This document shows, one piece after another, positions 19,600-30,807 of a stretch of DNA of 64,000 nt. The stretch comes from Silene latifolia (taxonomy: Eukaryota; Streptophyta; Magnoliopsida; Caryophyllales; Caryophyllaceae), in contig NC_133535.1 of assembly GCF_048544455.1 (NCBI RefSeq), positions 83,514,120 to 83,578,119 on the forward strand, written 5' to 3'. Numbering within the stretch: position 1 is the stretch's first letter; each line of letters begins with the position of its first letter. Below the pieces are notes generated by a model, which searched no databases, was not told the DNA's origin, and worked only from the letters and a program-made list of their open reading frames with translations. The translations under genes and the position numbers were made by a program.

Positions 19600-20875
19600 A
19601 CATAACATTCTTATGGAAGCATATCAATCCATAGAAGAAGAACAAGCAACCGGAGATGATATCATACAAGCTGAGGAGCTAGATGAATCTGTCATGGAAT
19701 TTGAGTATGATGAGATTAGTGAGCTTGAAGAACAAGTTGAATATGCCATGAGAATGGAATGTCTAATATAAATCAAGCAAGTCCTTAATGAATCTTCAAT
19801 GGAAGAAAGTGAGATACAAGTTCCAACTCTAAAACGCTTTCCCCCAAATTTGAAATATGCTTACCTTGATGAATCTAAAACTAAACCCGTGATTGTTAAT
19901 GACAAACTTGATGAGAACCAATTGAAAAGTTTGCTTGTTGTGTTAAAACAACATGAAAAGTGGTTATAATCTAGATGATCATAAGGGGATAAGTCCCACT
20001 TTTTGCATGCATAGAATTCATCTAGAAGAAGACCATAGACCTACCATCCAATCTCAAAGGAGATTAAACCCCAACATGCAAGAAGTTGTAAAAGCGGAGG
20101 TTATGAAATTACTTGATGCGGGAATCATATATCCTATATCGGATTCCTTGTGGGTTAGCCTCGTTCAAGTGGTACCTAAGAAATGAGGTACCATGGTGGT
20201 AACAAATGATAAGAATTAGCTAATACCCACAAGTAAGATCACCGGTTGGCGTATGTGTATAGACTATCGAAAATTGAATTCCGCAATAAAAAAGGATCAT
20301 TTCCTCTACCATTCATTGACCAAATTCTTGAGAGGTTAGATCTAATAAATTCTTTTGCTACCTTGACGGGTATTCGGGATTCTTCCAAATCCCAATACAC
20401 CCAGATGACCAACATAAGACCACCTTCATATGCCCTTATGATACTTTTGCATATAGGAGAATGCCTTTTGGCTTATGTAATGCCCCCGCTACATTCCAAA
20501 GATGCATGATGAGTGTATTCTCCGACTATCTAGAAACCATAATGGAAGTTTTTATGGATGACTTTAGCGTTTATGGGAAAGACTTTGACTCTTTCTTGCA
20601 TAACCTTTCTCTTGTATTGCAAAAATGTGAGGATGTTAGTCTCGTTTTGAATTGGGAAAAGTGTCACTTTATGGTCAATGAGGGTATTGTTTTGGGTCAT
20701 TTAATCTCGGAAAAGGGCATCAAGGTCAATAAAGCTAAGGTTGAGGTGATAGAGAAACTTCCACCTCCCGTAAATGTTAGAGGGGTGAGAAGTTTTCTCG
20801 ATCACGCGGGTTTCTATCGCCGCTTTATAAAAGATATCTCAAAAATCGGGATCCCCTCACTCAACTCTTAATTAA
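19600..20875 (+). pseudogene. pol: Athila-type reverse transcriptase, decayed
   Basis: The frame is broken several times but the match is continuous. It includes LKRFPPNLKYAYLDE at about 19830, KGISPTFCMHRIHLEEDH and QRRLNPNMQEVVKAEV at 19985-20100, MPFGLCNAPATFQRCMMSVF at 20461 and the catalytic FMDD box at 20551-20562. LVLNWEKCHFMV and LGHLIS follow, then the RT thumb LDHAGFYRRFIKDIS. The enzyme copies element RNA into DNA. In the region around 20160-20280 stop codons replace tryptophan and other residues, and there is a frameshift before FPLPFIDQILERL. Not functional. Confidence 0.85.
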
Positions 20876-21420
20876 AAGATGCCCAATTCCACTTCACTAA
20901 TGAGTGTGTTGAAGCCTTTAATAGAATTAAGGAAGCACTAATCTCGGCACCGATCACCCAACCACCAAATTGGGAATTACCATTTGAGATCATGTGCGAT
21001 GCGAGTAACTACGCCGTTGGAGCGGTTCTTGGCGAACGGGTAGTAAGGGCTTTGCATGCTATCTATTATATAAGTAAGACCCTTGACTCATCCTAAGTGA
21101 ATTATGATACTACCGAGAAGGAACTCCTTTCCATTGTCTATGCATTAGACAAATTCCGTTCCTATTTGCTTTGATCAAAAGTGATTGTTTTCTCGGATCA
21201 CTGTGCTCTTCGACATCTCTTGATAAAGAAGGAGGCAAAACCAAGATTTTTGAGATGGATTTTGCTACTCCAAGAATTTGACTTAGAAATAAGGGATAAG
21301 AAGGAGGCCGAAAATGTGGTAGCGGATCACTTGTCGAGAATCCGATTTCATGATGAAGTGGGAGAGATACCGATCAGTGACTCTTTCCCCGATGATATTT
21401 TGATGGCCATTCATTCCTAA
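20876..21420 (+). pseudogene. pol: RNase H domain of Athila pol, decayed
   Basis: MCDASNYAVGAVL at about 20993, TEKELLSIVYALDKFRSY at about 21115 and [11 protein letters not shown] at about 21190 are the three acidic-residue motifs of the retroelement RNase [20 protein letters not shown] follows. At least two in-frame stops are present (about 21095 and 21172). Confidence 0.85.
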
Positions 21421-22731
21421 CTTGAGAAGTATACTGCCCCATGGTTCGCCGATTATGCCAATTATATTGATAGAGGGGTTCTTCCTCCGAATTTGAGCTA
21501 CAACCAAAGGAAGAGATTCTTGTTCGAGGTAAAGAGATACTTTAGGGATGACCCCAATCTTTACAAAGAGTGTAGTGATGGACTTTACCGGAGGTGCATA
21601 CAAAAATGGGAGGTTCACGGTGTTTTGGAAGGATGTCATTCATCACCTTATGGTACGGTGGACACCATGGAGCACGAAGGACTACTGCTAAAATCCTTCA
21701 ATCGGGCTTCTTTTGGCCTACCATGTTCCAAGATGGTAGGGAATTCATTCTCCATTGTGATGCTTGTCAAAGAACGAGAAATATTTCTTGGAGGAATGAG
21801 ATACCACAACGTGTAATATTGGAAGTGGAAATCTTCGATGTTTGGGTATCGACTACCAAGGACCGTTTGTGACATCCAAAGGAAACAAATACATTCTTGT
21901 GGCCGTTGACTATATTTCAAAATGGGTAGAGGCGATTGCTACCCCAACCGATGATGCTAAAACGGTCACTAAACTCTTCAAGAAAATAGTCTTCCCAAGA
22001 TTCGGAGTCCCTAGAGCAATCAAAAGTGATGGAGGGACACATTTCCATGAAAAGAAGCTCACATCCCTTTTAACCAAATATGGTATTCAACATAGAACCG
22101 GCTTAGGATATCATCCTCAAACAAGTGATCAAGTTGAAGTTTCAAATAAAGCGATCAAGCAAATTCTTGAAAAGGTTGTCAACAAGACTCGTAAGGATTA
22201 GAGTATGAAGCTTGATGACGCTCTTTGGGCTTATAGGACGGCCTATAAGACTCCCATAGGAGCCTCCCCTTACAAACTTGTCTAAGGGAAAGCATGCCAC
22301 TTGCCAATTGAGCTAGAATACAAAGCTTTTTGGGCAATCAAAGCTCTAACCTTGATCTCAAACTAAGTGGACAAAGGAGGATGATGCAAATCCAAGAGTT
22401 GGAGGAATTACGACTACAATCTTACGAAAATGCCAAAATCTACGAAGAGAGGACGAAGCTGCTTCATGACAAGAGATTCAAGCAAAAGGCCTTGCACAAG
22501 GGAGACAAAGTCCTTCTTTTCAACTTCCGATACCGACTCTTTCCCAGGAAGTTGAACTCTAGATGGATGGGTCCCTATGTGAGCACCGAGGTAGAAAAAT
22601 ATGGAGACTTCGAGATAAGGTCGGAAGATGGAAGCAAATTTAAGGTCAATGGCCAAAGGTTGAAACCGTACTACGAAGGAGCATTCATTGTAGAGGTCGA
22701 GGTCCCCTACCTCGGGCCACCTCCTCCATGA
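21421..22731 (+). pseudogene. pol: Integrase of Athila pol, decayed
   Basis: The HHCC zinc-binding part is visible near 21650-21780 (GGHHGARRT, FFWPTMFQD, HCDACQRTRN). The catalytic core has [31 protein letters not shown] (first D, 21842), IKSDGGTHF (second D, about 22023) and [14 protein letters not shown] (E, about 22120). The C-terminal domain (22330-22731) has KGDKVLLFNFRYRLFPRKL and FKVNGQRLKPYYEG. No chromodomain is present, as expected for Athila. Stops and frameshifts near 21420, 21840 and 22200-22330 break it. Confidence 0.85.
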
Positions 22732-22778
22732 GAATATCATCAAAGAGAGAGTTTGGTGGAGTCCTCTCCAAACCACCA

Positions 22779-23190
22779 TTTTTTTTTTGGTGAAATGTGA
22801 GATAAATATATTAATCAAATAGACAAATATACAGGATGGACAGTCCAGCCTTAACCTTAGCCAAAACTTTCCTGTTACAAAGAGTATCCCTGTAGTACCA
22901 ATACCAATACAAATTTAACATTAACAAGAACAACTAGTAGACACAGGTCAGTCCACTGCTATGCCTCATTTCCTGAGCCAGATTCTATCAGTTCGTGTAG
23001 TTTCCTTGCTCAACTTTGATCTGATTCTTCTCTTCACTTCCTCTCTTATATTGCTAGCAATAATGTCTGGTTTTATCAGGACAAGATTCATCCTTGCATT
23101 ATTTCTCTGGTTCCAAATGCAGTATACATAGGCTGTCCAAATGAGGGAATGTACTTCATGTTTCAGTGCACGCCTGGGAACAATACTATA
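22779..23190 (-). mobile_element. 5'-truncated L1-type LINE tail
   Basis: On the minus strand this reads as the last part of a plant LINE reverse transcriptase ORF (AYVYCIWNQRNNARMN..., ending IWLRK and a stop). A 3' UTR of about 270 bp and a terminal A-run (T-run at 22779-22788) follow. It interrupts element B at the site where C reads CCACCATTTGTAAAT. No clear target duplication was found. Confidence 0.78.
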
Positions 23191-23385
23191 AATATACTAA
23201 CTCTTCTTACTTGTATTCTTAACTTTATTGCATTTTTATCATAACCATGATTCTTGTCATGAGAGTAAGTGAGGGAGGGTCACTAACCCTTTTATATGAA
23301 TGAAGGATTTAAAAATTCAAGTGTGGGGAAGCACTTTCACCAATTGCGAAAGTAGAAGACGAAGAAGGAAGAAATTCCAGACAAC

Positions 23386-23721
23386 CCGAGCGTCCAAATG
23401 AGAAGCCGCTCGTCTAGGAAAGAATCTGAGCGTCCCGACCATAAGACGCTCGTCTCCTTGGAGTAAGACGCTCATCTTCTCTGACATCCGAGCACCCTGG
23501 CTACTCTGAAATATGAGATTTTTCCCTTACTGAAGATCCGAGCGTCCTCAGAAGGATCCGCTCGTCTCAAACAACACGCTCGTCTTCATAAAGATCCGCT
23601 CGTCCTGGTTGAATTAAAATTATGGGATTTCTCCTGACCTGGAATCATAGTGTCTCCAAGAAGATACACTCATCTCCAGGAGCTATGATCCGAGCTTCCC
23701 GTGCTCGAGCCATTCGTCGCC
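23386..23721. repeat. ATCCG/GACGCTCGTC motif array upstream of ORF2 (element B)
   Basis: At least a dozen units are present, such as CCGAGCGTCC, GACGCTCGTC and GATCCGCTCGTC, about 20-25 bp apart. They are CG-rich in AT-rich surroundings. A weak TATA-like AATTAAAACTC lies at 23751. The leader and ORF2 follow. Confidence 0.9.
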
Positions 23722-23917
23722 TTGCCGTTTTATTCTTCTATTTTCTTGCCAATTAAAACTCCTCCCCACCACACATTTCGTGACACAAATCATATCTCAA
23801 GCACTCATTTACTCCCCAAAAACAAAAAACCCCCAAAATCTAGGGTTTCAAAGAAGATCTAAATCACAAGGAACATCTCCATATTCAACAAGTCCAATTT
23901 TAGAACTACATTCAAGA

Positions 23918-25458
23918 ATGAGACCAAAAGGATCATTACAAAGAGAGAGAAGAAGACCAAGGTTAATGGGAACTCATCTACTTCTCACCTTAATTCTTTT
24001 AGGAGGTAACATGAAGAGATAATTGATCTTACAAAACTTGATGAGTTTTCCAACATAGAGTTTTTTAATGATGTCCAAAGGCTTGTTTTCCACCGTCTTC
24101 TTGGTAAGAACATTCTACCCACTAAATTTATGTGCCATAAGACTTTGAGGACATTTGGAATCTTTCATCAAACCGAAGCTCTCTTTGAATTGTTTGGTCT
24201 TTCAACCTTATTTCACATGCATGAGAGTACCTATCGATCTTTAGTTCTTGAATTTTTGAGCTTCTTGAAAATCACTACCTTATACAAGACCATATGTGTG
24301 GAATTTAGATTGGAAAACAAAACCTGGATGATGAACCTTGTTGAATTCGCTAGTGTGCTAGGGCTTGATGTTTCGCCTACCCGAACATCAAAACCAAGAA
24401 AGTATAGCATAGCACCCCATTGGAGAGCAATGACGCGTCGGGATATTTCTTACAACAAATAATTCTTAGCTTTTCACATTCAAAATCCTATCATTAGGCT
24501 CACATACTGATTTCTAGCCGGCATACTTCTTGCCCGTTGAGATCCCGCAATAGTGAATGAGGTTGACCTTGTCTTCAAGGAGTCTTACCTCGAAATTCAA
24601 GGTAGGAGCGGGTACCATTTTAACAACCCCCTTGTTCTTCTAGAGAAATGGCCTAAATTCCAGAATAGGGACGATGATGGTGTAAAACATATTGTCAACG
24701 GAGGACTAATTACAGGGCTCGCAAAGTTTTTCAACCCCAAATTCAATGAAAACAATGAATATGTACCCCTTCCCGGCAACACAAGGATCAATGAAGAGCT
24801 AATCCTTCGGCAACACCATTGGATGACCTATGAGGGGTATAAAAAGAGAATCAAATGGCTTACTAAGGGGAACACTCCCATTTACCTACCAATAGAAGGA
24901 TTAGCAAGAATTTCACCAAGACGAGGCCCTCTCTCTCTAATACTATCCTATCTCATTCCAACAAGCAAAAATCAAGCAAACCAAGGACCACCTCCAACAC
25001 AACATCAACAACATGAGCAACAAAAGAATGACAAAGAAAAAGTTGTAATCCCACCCTACCCATTCCAATACCAACCAAACAACCACCCGAATCCTTTCAT
25101 CCTCCCTAAGGATGATTTTGTGACGGGAATACTTCAAGACTTGCATCTCCGACAATTTGAAGCCAATATGGATAATTATTATGCCTTGTATCCACAATTT
25201 CACTAAATGGCTCGGCAAGGAATCATTAGCGAAGAGGGAATGCTTCCCTCTTGGGCCCAAATGCATATCCTTTCCCCGAATTCGGAGAAAGCTAATGATG
25301 GGGCACATGGTCGAGGAAATGAAGGGAGTGAAAAATCAAGTGGTGGAGACACGGTGGAGCTAGATAGCGAAGGAGATGAGTTTATGGATTTCCATGAAAG
25401 TGATGCATCGAGGGAAGCTTGGGATAGTGATTTGGGAGGGGATGATGACAACCTTTGA
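23918..25458 (+). pseudogene. ORF2 of element B (Transposase_32/Athila type)
   Basis: The ATG at 23918 opens a basic N-terminus (KGSLQRERRRPR). The frame shifts near 24020. The domain then runs from about 24060 to 24462 (FGLSTLFHMHESTYRSLVLEF, VEFRLENKTWMMNLVEFASVLGL). After a broken stretch it runs from 24553 to 25206 (VNGGLITGLAKFFNPKF, KKRIKWLTKG, PPYPFQYQP). A stop at 25204-25206 separates the last part (25207-25458), which is acidic (SEGDEFMDFHESDASREAWDSD). The family's function is unknown. The order of basic start, conserved core and acidic tail is shared with C and D. Confidence 0.75.
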
Positions 25459-25745
25459 AGAGCAATTCATGAGCTAGATGGAGCGGGCACGAGGCACCCA
25501 TCAAGGCCAAAGTGAAGTTACTCTTATTCCCCCTCATTTCTTTTTTATGATAAGAATTTCAAGTTTTGTTAACTTATTTCATAGTTTATTGTTCCATCTT
25601 TGTGGTGTCCTTGTAAAAGTGAAGGACTATTATTTCACCTTGGCAACATTAAAGGTGCTAAATTAATTGTTCCCACATTTAAAATCCAAAATGTCAATTG
25701 TAGTTTCATGCATAGCATCCTTATACATGAACTCCCCCAATTTTT

Positions 25746-25763
25746 GACATTAGCAATAATGTC
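25746..25763 (+). other. GNRA-loop hairpin, 3' UTR module 1 of element B
   Basis: GACATTA and TAATGTC form a perfect 7-bp stem closed by GCAA. An outer stem of AACTCCCCCAA with TTTGGGGAAGTT encloses it. The 3' arm is the PPT-like GGTTTGGGGAAGTT. Confidence 0.7.
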
Positions 25764-25953
25764 TATTTTGGTTTGGGGAAGTTTATGCATATGCATTGGG
25801 AGTTAATTTAAATTATGCTCTCCAACCAAACAAAAAATCATGCATCATATAGTATAGTGTAGTCGCATCACTTGTTTATATGTCATATATTTTGCATTTA
25901 GTTTAGAAATCATGCATTTTCATATAGCTTGCATAATTTCCTATCGTATTGGT

Positions 25954-25967
25954 CATTGAGGACAATG
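25954..25967 (+). other. AGGA-loop hairpin, 3' UTR module 2 of element B
   Basis: CATTG and CAATG enclose AGGA. Outer arms ATTTCCTATC and GATGGGAAAT can pair with a G-U. Confidence 0.6.
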
Positions 25968-25979
25968 CGCATACTAGTG

Positions 25980-27511
25980 TGGGGATGGGAAATTCTAACA
26001 TGACTTTCTAAACAAAAATGATAAAAATTGAAAAAATTTTGAAAAATACAAAAACATGTCTTTTTATTTGAACATAAAAACCATAAAAATTTGAAAAATT
26101 GAAAAACCCAAAAACATGTTCATTTCCTTTATAAGGTAGTCTTGTATATATTGTTTTTGTTCATCCTTTTTCACATTGATCGACTATGCCACATCCGAGA
26201 CATGAGGATATTGAAGACCGCATGGTATGATCTTTCCAATCTCCTTTTTCCTCTTTATGTTAATGACTATGTGGCTTTATTTTAATTGATGCGGTATAAA
26301 CAATGTGATTATAGGATTGCATTTAGATTATTTGGCATACTAGTTGGTAGAAGCATATGCATTAGGATGTATAAATGTTAGTTGCATCATGGCATGTAGT
26401 TGCATTTAGGAAAATTTTGTGAAAACAACTATTTGGGAAGCTTGACAAGTGTATATAAGGCCCTTGTAGATACTTTTTCTCCTTAAGATTTTGCTTGTTA
26501 GAATACTTGTAAAACACCCTAGGATGTGTCATGCTAGTATCCTTTGACCTATGGATTAAGGCTTAGTCAAGAGTACCTTGTGGTGTGATAACTTCTTGGC
26601 TACCGTTTATTCCAAGGTGACCCTTGAAACCATGCAACCGTCATCCATGTTCTACCACATTTTGTCAACAAAAAGGGAATGGGCACAAAAATTGTTCAAA
26701 ATTTGAGTTCAAGTATCGAAATGAAAAGACAAGAAAGTTATCAATTGCATCAAAAGAAAAGAGGAGTAACAAAAATGAAAACTCCTATGCTTCAAATATA
26801 AGCACCCTCACTACAAATGGGGTGACTTTGAAAATGTTCAAAAGAAATGCAAGAAAAAGTTGAAATTGTCAAGTGTTGAAATGCCAAACATCAAAAGAAA
26901 TGGCAAAAGAAAATGTTCTCAATGTCAAATGCCACAAATTGGGGAGAAAAACAACAACAAAAAGAAAACTCCATATAAAACTCAAGTTCTATTGATCCCT
27001 TTTTCCATCGTATCCACTTTTGTGCAAGGTAGAGAGGGGACGACCCTTCTTCTTGTCTAGGCAAGAAGGGGAATTCCGCGATCCTCCTGTGTTTCTAACA
27101 CCATAGGGAGTCTACTCTTGACGAAAGCATTTTAACAATTGAGGACAAAGGCACCCTAGCTTGACACAACTTTGAGGTGATTTATTGGTATCCTTCTAGG
27201 CTTAGTAGTTTGAAGAAACTGTATCTATAATGGAACGTGTACCCTTAGATTGCTTCCCCCTTAGATAATTTCTGCCACTTAAATGAGGAAAGCGGCTATT
27301 CATTTTTGTAGATGCATCCATTACTTGTTTTGTGTGCTTTAATGCTTGGATGTATCGCCATTTTGGCAAGCCCCACCTTGCCTTGCAAGAAGGCATCCTA
27401 CCTCATGGTTGTCTTGTTGTGAGTTGAAGGGCGGAGTGAGACCCGCTAATTGTCTCACATCGGCTATATTATTAGGTTAGTTTGAATAAGGGTCTTAGTC
27501 TTTGTCACCTC
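25980..27511 (+). other. 3' UTR of element B
   Basis: Noncoding and AT-rich. It contains a block conserved with C and, inverted, with D (CCACATCCGAGACATGAGG at about 26190 and GACCGCATGGTATGATC). Confidence 0.65.
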
Positions 27512-27549
27512 TTTACTCGGGACGAGCAAAGGTTCGGTTTGGGGATATT
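27512..27549 (+). promoter_or_regulatory. Hairpin plus polypurine tract of element B
   Basis: TTTACTCG and CGAGCAAA (one A-C mismatch) enclose GGA, then GGTTCGGTTTGGGGATATT runs to the LTR start. Confidence 0.72.
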
Positions 27550-29279
27550 TGATGTGACTCATATTTGAGCACATTTAGTCTCCGAATTAGCCTCGTTCCT
27601 ATGCTTTATAGTGCATAATTGGGTCATTTACTATCTTTAGTTTCCCATTTTGCATATTCTTTGAGGTTTTGTTTCCTTGGTAGGAGAGGAGTGCAAACCT
27701 TGCATTTTCATGGCGAAATGGAGCTAAATTGTTCGCATTCAATGACCAAGCATCAAAGGGAAGACGATATTAGAAGGCCTATGTAGATAATAAAGTAGAT
27801 TGGGCGATGATGAAAGGATCCTTGCATCCTCAACAAGATCCCCGCGGATTGTTGAGAAAAGAAGAAAAGAGAAGTGCCTATCTCACAATCCGAGCGGATT
27901 GCAGCCAATCCGAGCGTTTCCCTGCCCAGCAATCCGAGCGTCCCGACCCAAAGACGCTCGTCTTGAAGCCAAGCAATTTGAGCGTCTCTCCCATGATCCG
28001 CTCGGATCTCCTGACAGACTCCACCGTGCCACCTTCCTAGACGCACGGGACGAGCATATCTTCGCGGGACTAGCAAAACGGAGATGCGCATCTCCTTGGA
28101 GAGGAGCACTTCCTCAAGTTTTCTTAAGAGTCTTAATATTCATTTACGCCCTTAGTAACCCTAATCTTTGTACCTAATCTTTAGTATAAATACCCCTTTG
28201 TACTACCTAGATTTTCATCAAGTCTTAATCCAATCTTTGTGTTATCTTAATACTCTCTTAATCTTATAATCAACTCTTAATTTAGTCTTAATACAAATCT
28301 CATTCCTTAATCTTTCCTTAATTTCTCTATTGTTCATCATTTATTTTGGGTAATTAGAATATTATTTGGGTTAATTTAGAGGATTGACAACCTTCCATCA
28401 ATCATCAATTACTTCTATTATTCTTTGCTTCATTATTTGGAATCATCTTCATAGGTATAATTCTCTCTTAATCCTTTTTAATTATTGTTAATCATTTTCA
28501 TTTGTTCATCATGTTTTGCCTTGCTAGTATGATTGAAAACCTTGTTAGCATGTTAAACTTAATAATGAGTGAGTAGTTTCCATAACTAGGGTTAATGAGG
28601 AATTAGGGAAAACCAACATGGGGATTGATTCATGATTAATCGAATATGTTTTCATAATTAATTTGCTTGCTTGTTGTAATTCCAACTTATGCACATGTTA
28701 TGTTTGATGAAATAAGAGCCTTTGAATCCTTGCATTTTCTACCCATGACTTACCTTTTCAATGAGACTTGTAAGACATAAACCAACTCGAGTCTCTTTAG
28801 AGCATGCATATAGTTGGATAGGAAGGATTAAGTCGACTTGTAGGTGTTGTACAATCTAATCGATTCGGCTCCGGGACCCAAACCTTCATCGGGATTGTAA
28901 GATATACACTAACTCGATCCCATCACAACATTAAGTTCTTGCATCTAGTAGAAAACATGTTTGTATGATCAAATCCCATGAATCCCCTATGAACCCATGA
29001 CACCCTAGTGCTTTTAATCAATTATTTACATCTCATTTTAATCATCTTGCTTATTTTCATCACTTTATTTACATTGTTGATTAGTTTAGTTGATCTCCTA
29101 CCTCAACCCAAATTGTGACACCCCTAGACACAACCATTTGCAATTGAAAATCCTACATCAGTACCCGTCCCTTGGGATCCGACCTTTACTTGCCTCTTTA
29201 CTAAGAGTTGTTTGTGAAGTTATAAATATTGTTTTGGTCAAGTGTACTTTTGACGACGAGTAATGAAACCGACGAACCA
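27550..29279 (+). repeat. 3' LTR of element B
   Basis: The LTR is 1730 bp, TGATGTGACTCATATTTGAG...ACGAACCA, close to the D LTR (1728 bp, inverted at 47265-48992). A motif array lies at 27886-28064 and a TATA box TATAAATA at 28185. After 29279 the sequence switches to the inverted 3' UTR of D, so B seems to have inserted in D. Confidence 0.85.
27886..28064. repeat. ATCCG/GACG motif array in the LTR of element B
   Basis: Units include AATCCGAGCGGATT (27888), CAATCCGAGCGT (27909 and 27930), AAGACGCTCGTC (27951) and GATCCGCTCGGATC (about 27994), near 21-bp spacing at first. The TATA box is at 28185. Confidence 0.9.
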
Positions 29280-30449
29280 ATGGTTGCATGGCTTCAAATG
29301 TCACCTTGGAATAAACGGTAGCCAAGCAGTTATCACACCACAAGGTACTCATGACTAGGCCTTAATCCATGGTTCAAAGGATACTAGCATGACACATCCT
29401 AGGGTATTTTAGAAGCATTCTAATTAGAAAAGTCTCGAGAAGAAAAAGTATCTACAAGGTCCTTATATACACTTATCAAGTTTCCCAAATAGATGTTTTC
29501 ACAAAAATTTTCCTAAAATGCAACTAACATTTATACAACCTAATGCAAGTGCTTCTATCTACTAGTATGTCATATAAGCTACATGGAACTCCTAAAATCA
29601 CATTGGTTCATACCGCATCAATCAAAATAAAGCCACATAGTCATTAACATAGAGAGGAAAAAGAAGATTGGAAAGATCATACCATGCGGTCTTAATAATC
29701 CTCATGCCTCGGATGTGGCGTAGTCGATCAATGTGATAGATGGATAAACAAACAAACAAACAAGTATATACAAAATATACAATTCTACACTATAAAGGAA
29801 TTAACATGTTTTGGTTTTTTCAAATTTTTCAAATTTTTTTATGGTTTTTTATTTTTGTGAAATAAAAGAACATATTTTTGTATTATTCAAAAATTTTCAA
29901 TTTTTATAATTTTTGATTTAAAAGTCAAGTTAGAATATTCCATCCCCACACTAGTGTGGGCATTGTCCTTAATGGCCAATACGATAGGAAATTATGCAAG
30001 CTAAATGAGAATGCATGATTTTTACACTAATATGAAAACTACATGACATATATATATAAATGATGGAATCTATTCTATTCTATATGATGCATGATTTTAT
30101 AGAGAGCTAATTTGGAATAACTCCTAATCCTTGTGTTTGAACTTCCGAAAACCGAGTAAGACACTATTTCTAGTGTAAAAGTAGGGAAGTTCATGCACAA
30201 GTATGCAATGCATGAAACTAATTGTCATTTTGGATTTTCAAAAGTGGGAACAAAATGAGACACCTCAATGGGACCGAGGTGGGAGTCCTTTGAATGTTGC
30301 TAGGACTCAAAACAATTGATCAAGATTAAAAATTTGAAAACAAGAGATATAAACAAAGTTAGAGGAGGTGTAGGAAACTCACAATGGAATGGGTTGAAGT
30401 CAAGTAATCAACCCCGCACTTGTGGCATCCTCTAAAAGCTTGTCAATCC
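29280..30449 (-). other. 3' UTR of element D, truncated
   Basis: It is the inverted counterpart of the 3' UTR of B and C. It includes the CATT/AATG hairpin near 29960, a CCCACACTAGTGTGGG palindrome, and the GAAA-loop hairpin at 30161-30176. About 0.9 kb of UTR before the PPT is missing. Confidence 0.75.
30139..30192 (-). other. GNRA-loop hairpin, 3' UTR module 1 of element D
   Basis: Read on the minus strand, ACACTA, GAAA, TAGTGT forms a perfect inner stem (30161-30176) and GAACTTCC with GGAAGTTC forms a perfect 8-bp outer stem. Compared with B and C (ACATTA, GCAA, TAATGT), one T-A pair has become C-G on both sides, and the loop stays GNRA. Confidence 0.72.
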
Positions 30450-30807
30450 TCAATTGTCGCTCATTGTGATATCCTCATCACTATCATTGCTTTCATCATC
30501 AAATTCCTCATCATCATCTACCTCCATTGACCCGGAGGCTTCACCATCTTCATCATCACTTGAATTTTTCTCTTCTTCCTCTTCTTCTTCTTGGCAAGAG
30601 TCACTAGTAACTCGACTATCCATGTTGGCATCTCAAGAAACACTTAGGAAGAATACCTCCCTATCCGCCCAACTAGGCAAAGGACATGAAGGATCAAGTA
30701 GTCCTTGCCTAGCTAAATGAAGCAGGGGCGGATATTGTGCACAGTAAGCATTGACCCGATCTTCATGAGCTTCCTTATGCATATGTTGTATTAGTTGGGT
30801 CAAGTAG
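30450..30807 (-). pseudogene. ORF2 of element D, C-terminal exon-like part (split by C)
   Basis: On the minus strand from the insertion point: DYL then TQLIQHMHKEAHEDRVNAYCAQYPPLLHLARQG, PSCPLPSWADREVFF, then an acidic/serine tail (EEEEEEKNSSDDEDGEASGSM, DDEEFDDESNDSDED), stop at 30450. It matches the end of ORF2 of C. One in-frame stop lies near 30635. The rest of the gene lies at 41958-43175. Confidence 0.75.
30803..30807. repeat. Target-site duplication of element C, left copy
   Basis: AGTAG directly before the 5' LTR of C, repeated at 41958-41962 directly after its 3' LTR. Confidence 0.88.

Larger units (their letters stand above)
19546..29279 (+). mobile_element. Element B: Athila-type retrotransposon, 5' part missing
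   Basis: It contains decayed pol (RT, RNase H, integrase), a LINE insertion, a motif array, ORF2, 3' UTR hairpins, PPT and a 3' LTR. The 5' LTR and gag are absent; the left edge is a junction with Tat copy G. Of the four Athila-like copies whose gag-ORF2 interval can be read (A-D), it is the only one with pol. Its LTR is close in sequence to that of D and E. Confidence 0.85.

Noticed and set aside
26624-27060. Lysine/asparagine-rich open frames downstream of ORF2 of B.
   Set aside because: AT-rich 3' UTR; not kept in C or D.
27753-28177. Open frames on both strands through the B LTR motif array.
   Set aside because: GC-rich array in the LTR with few stops by composition; the same region in C and D gives unrelated frames.
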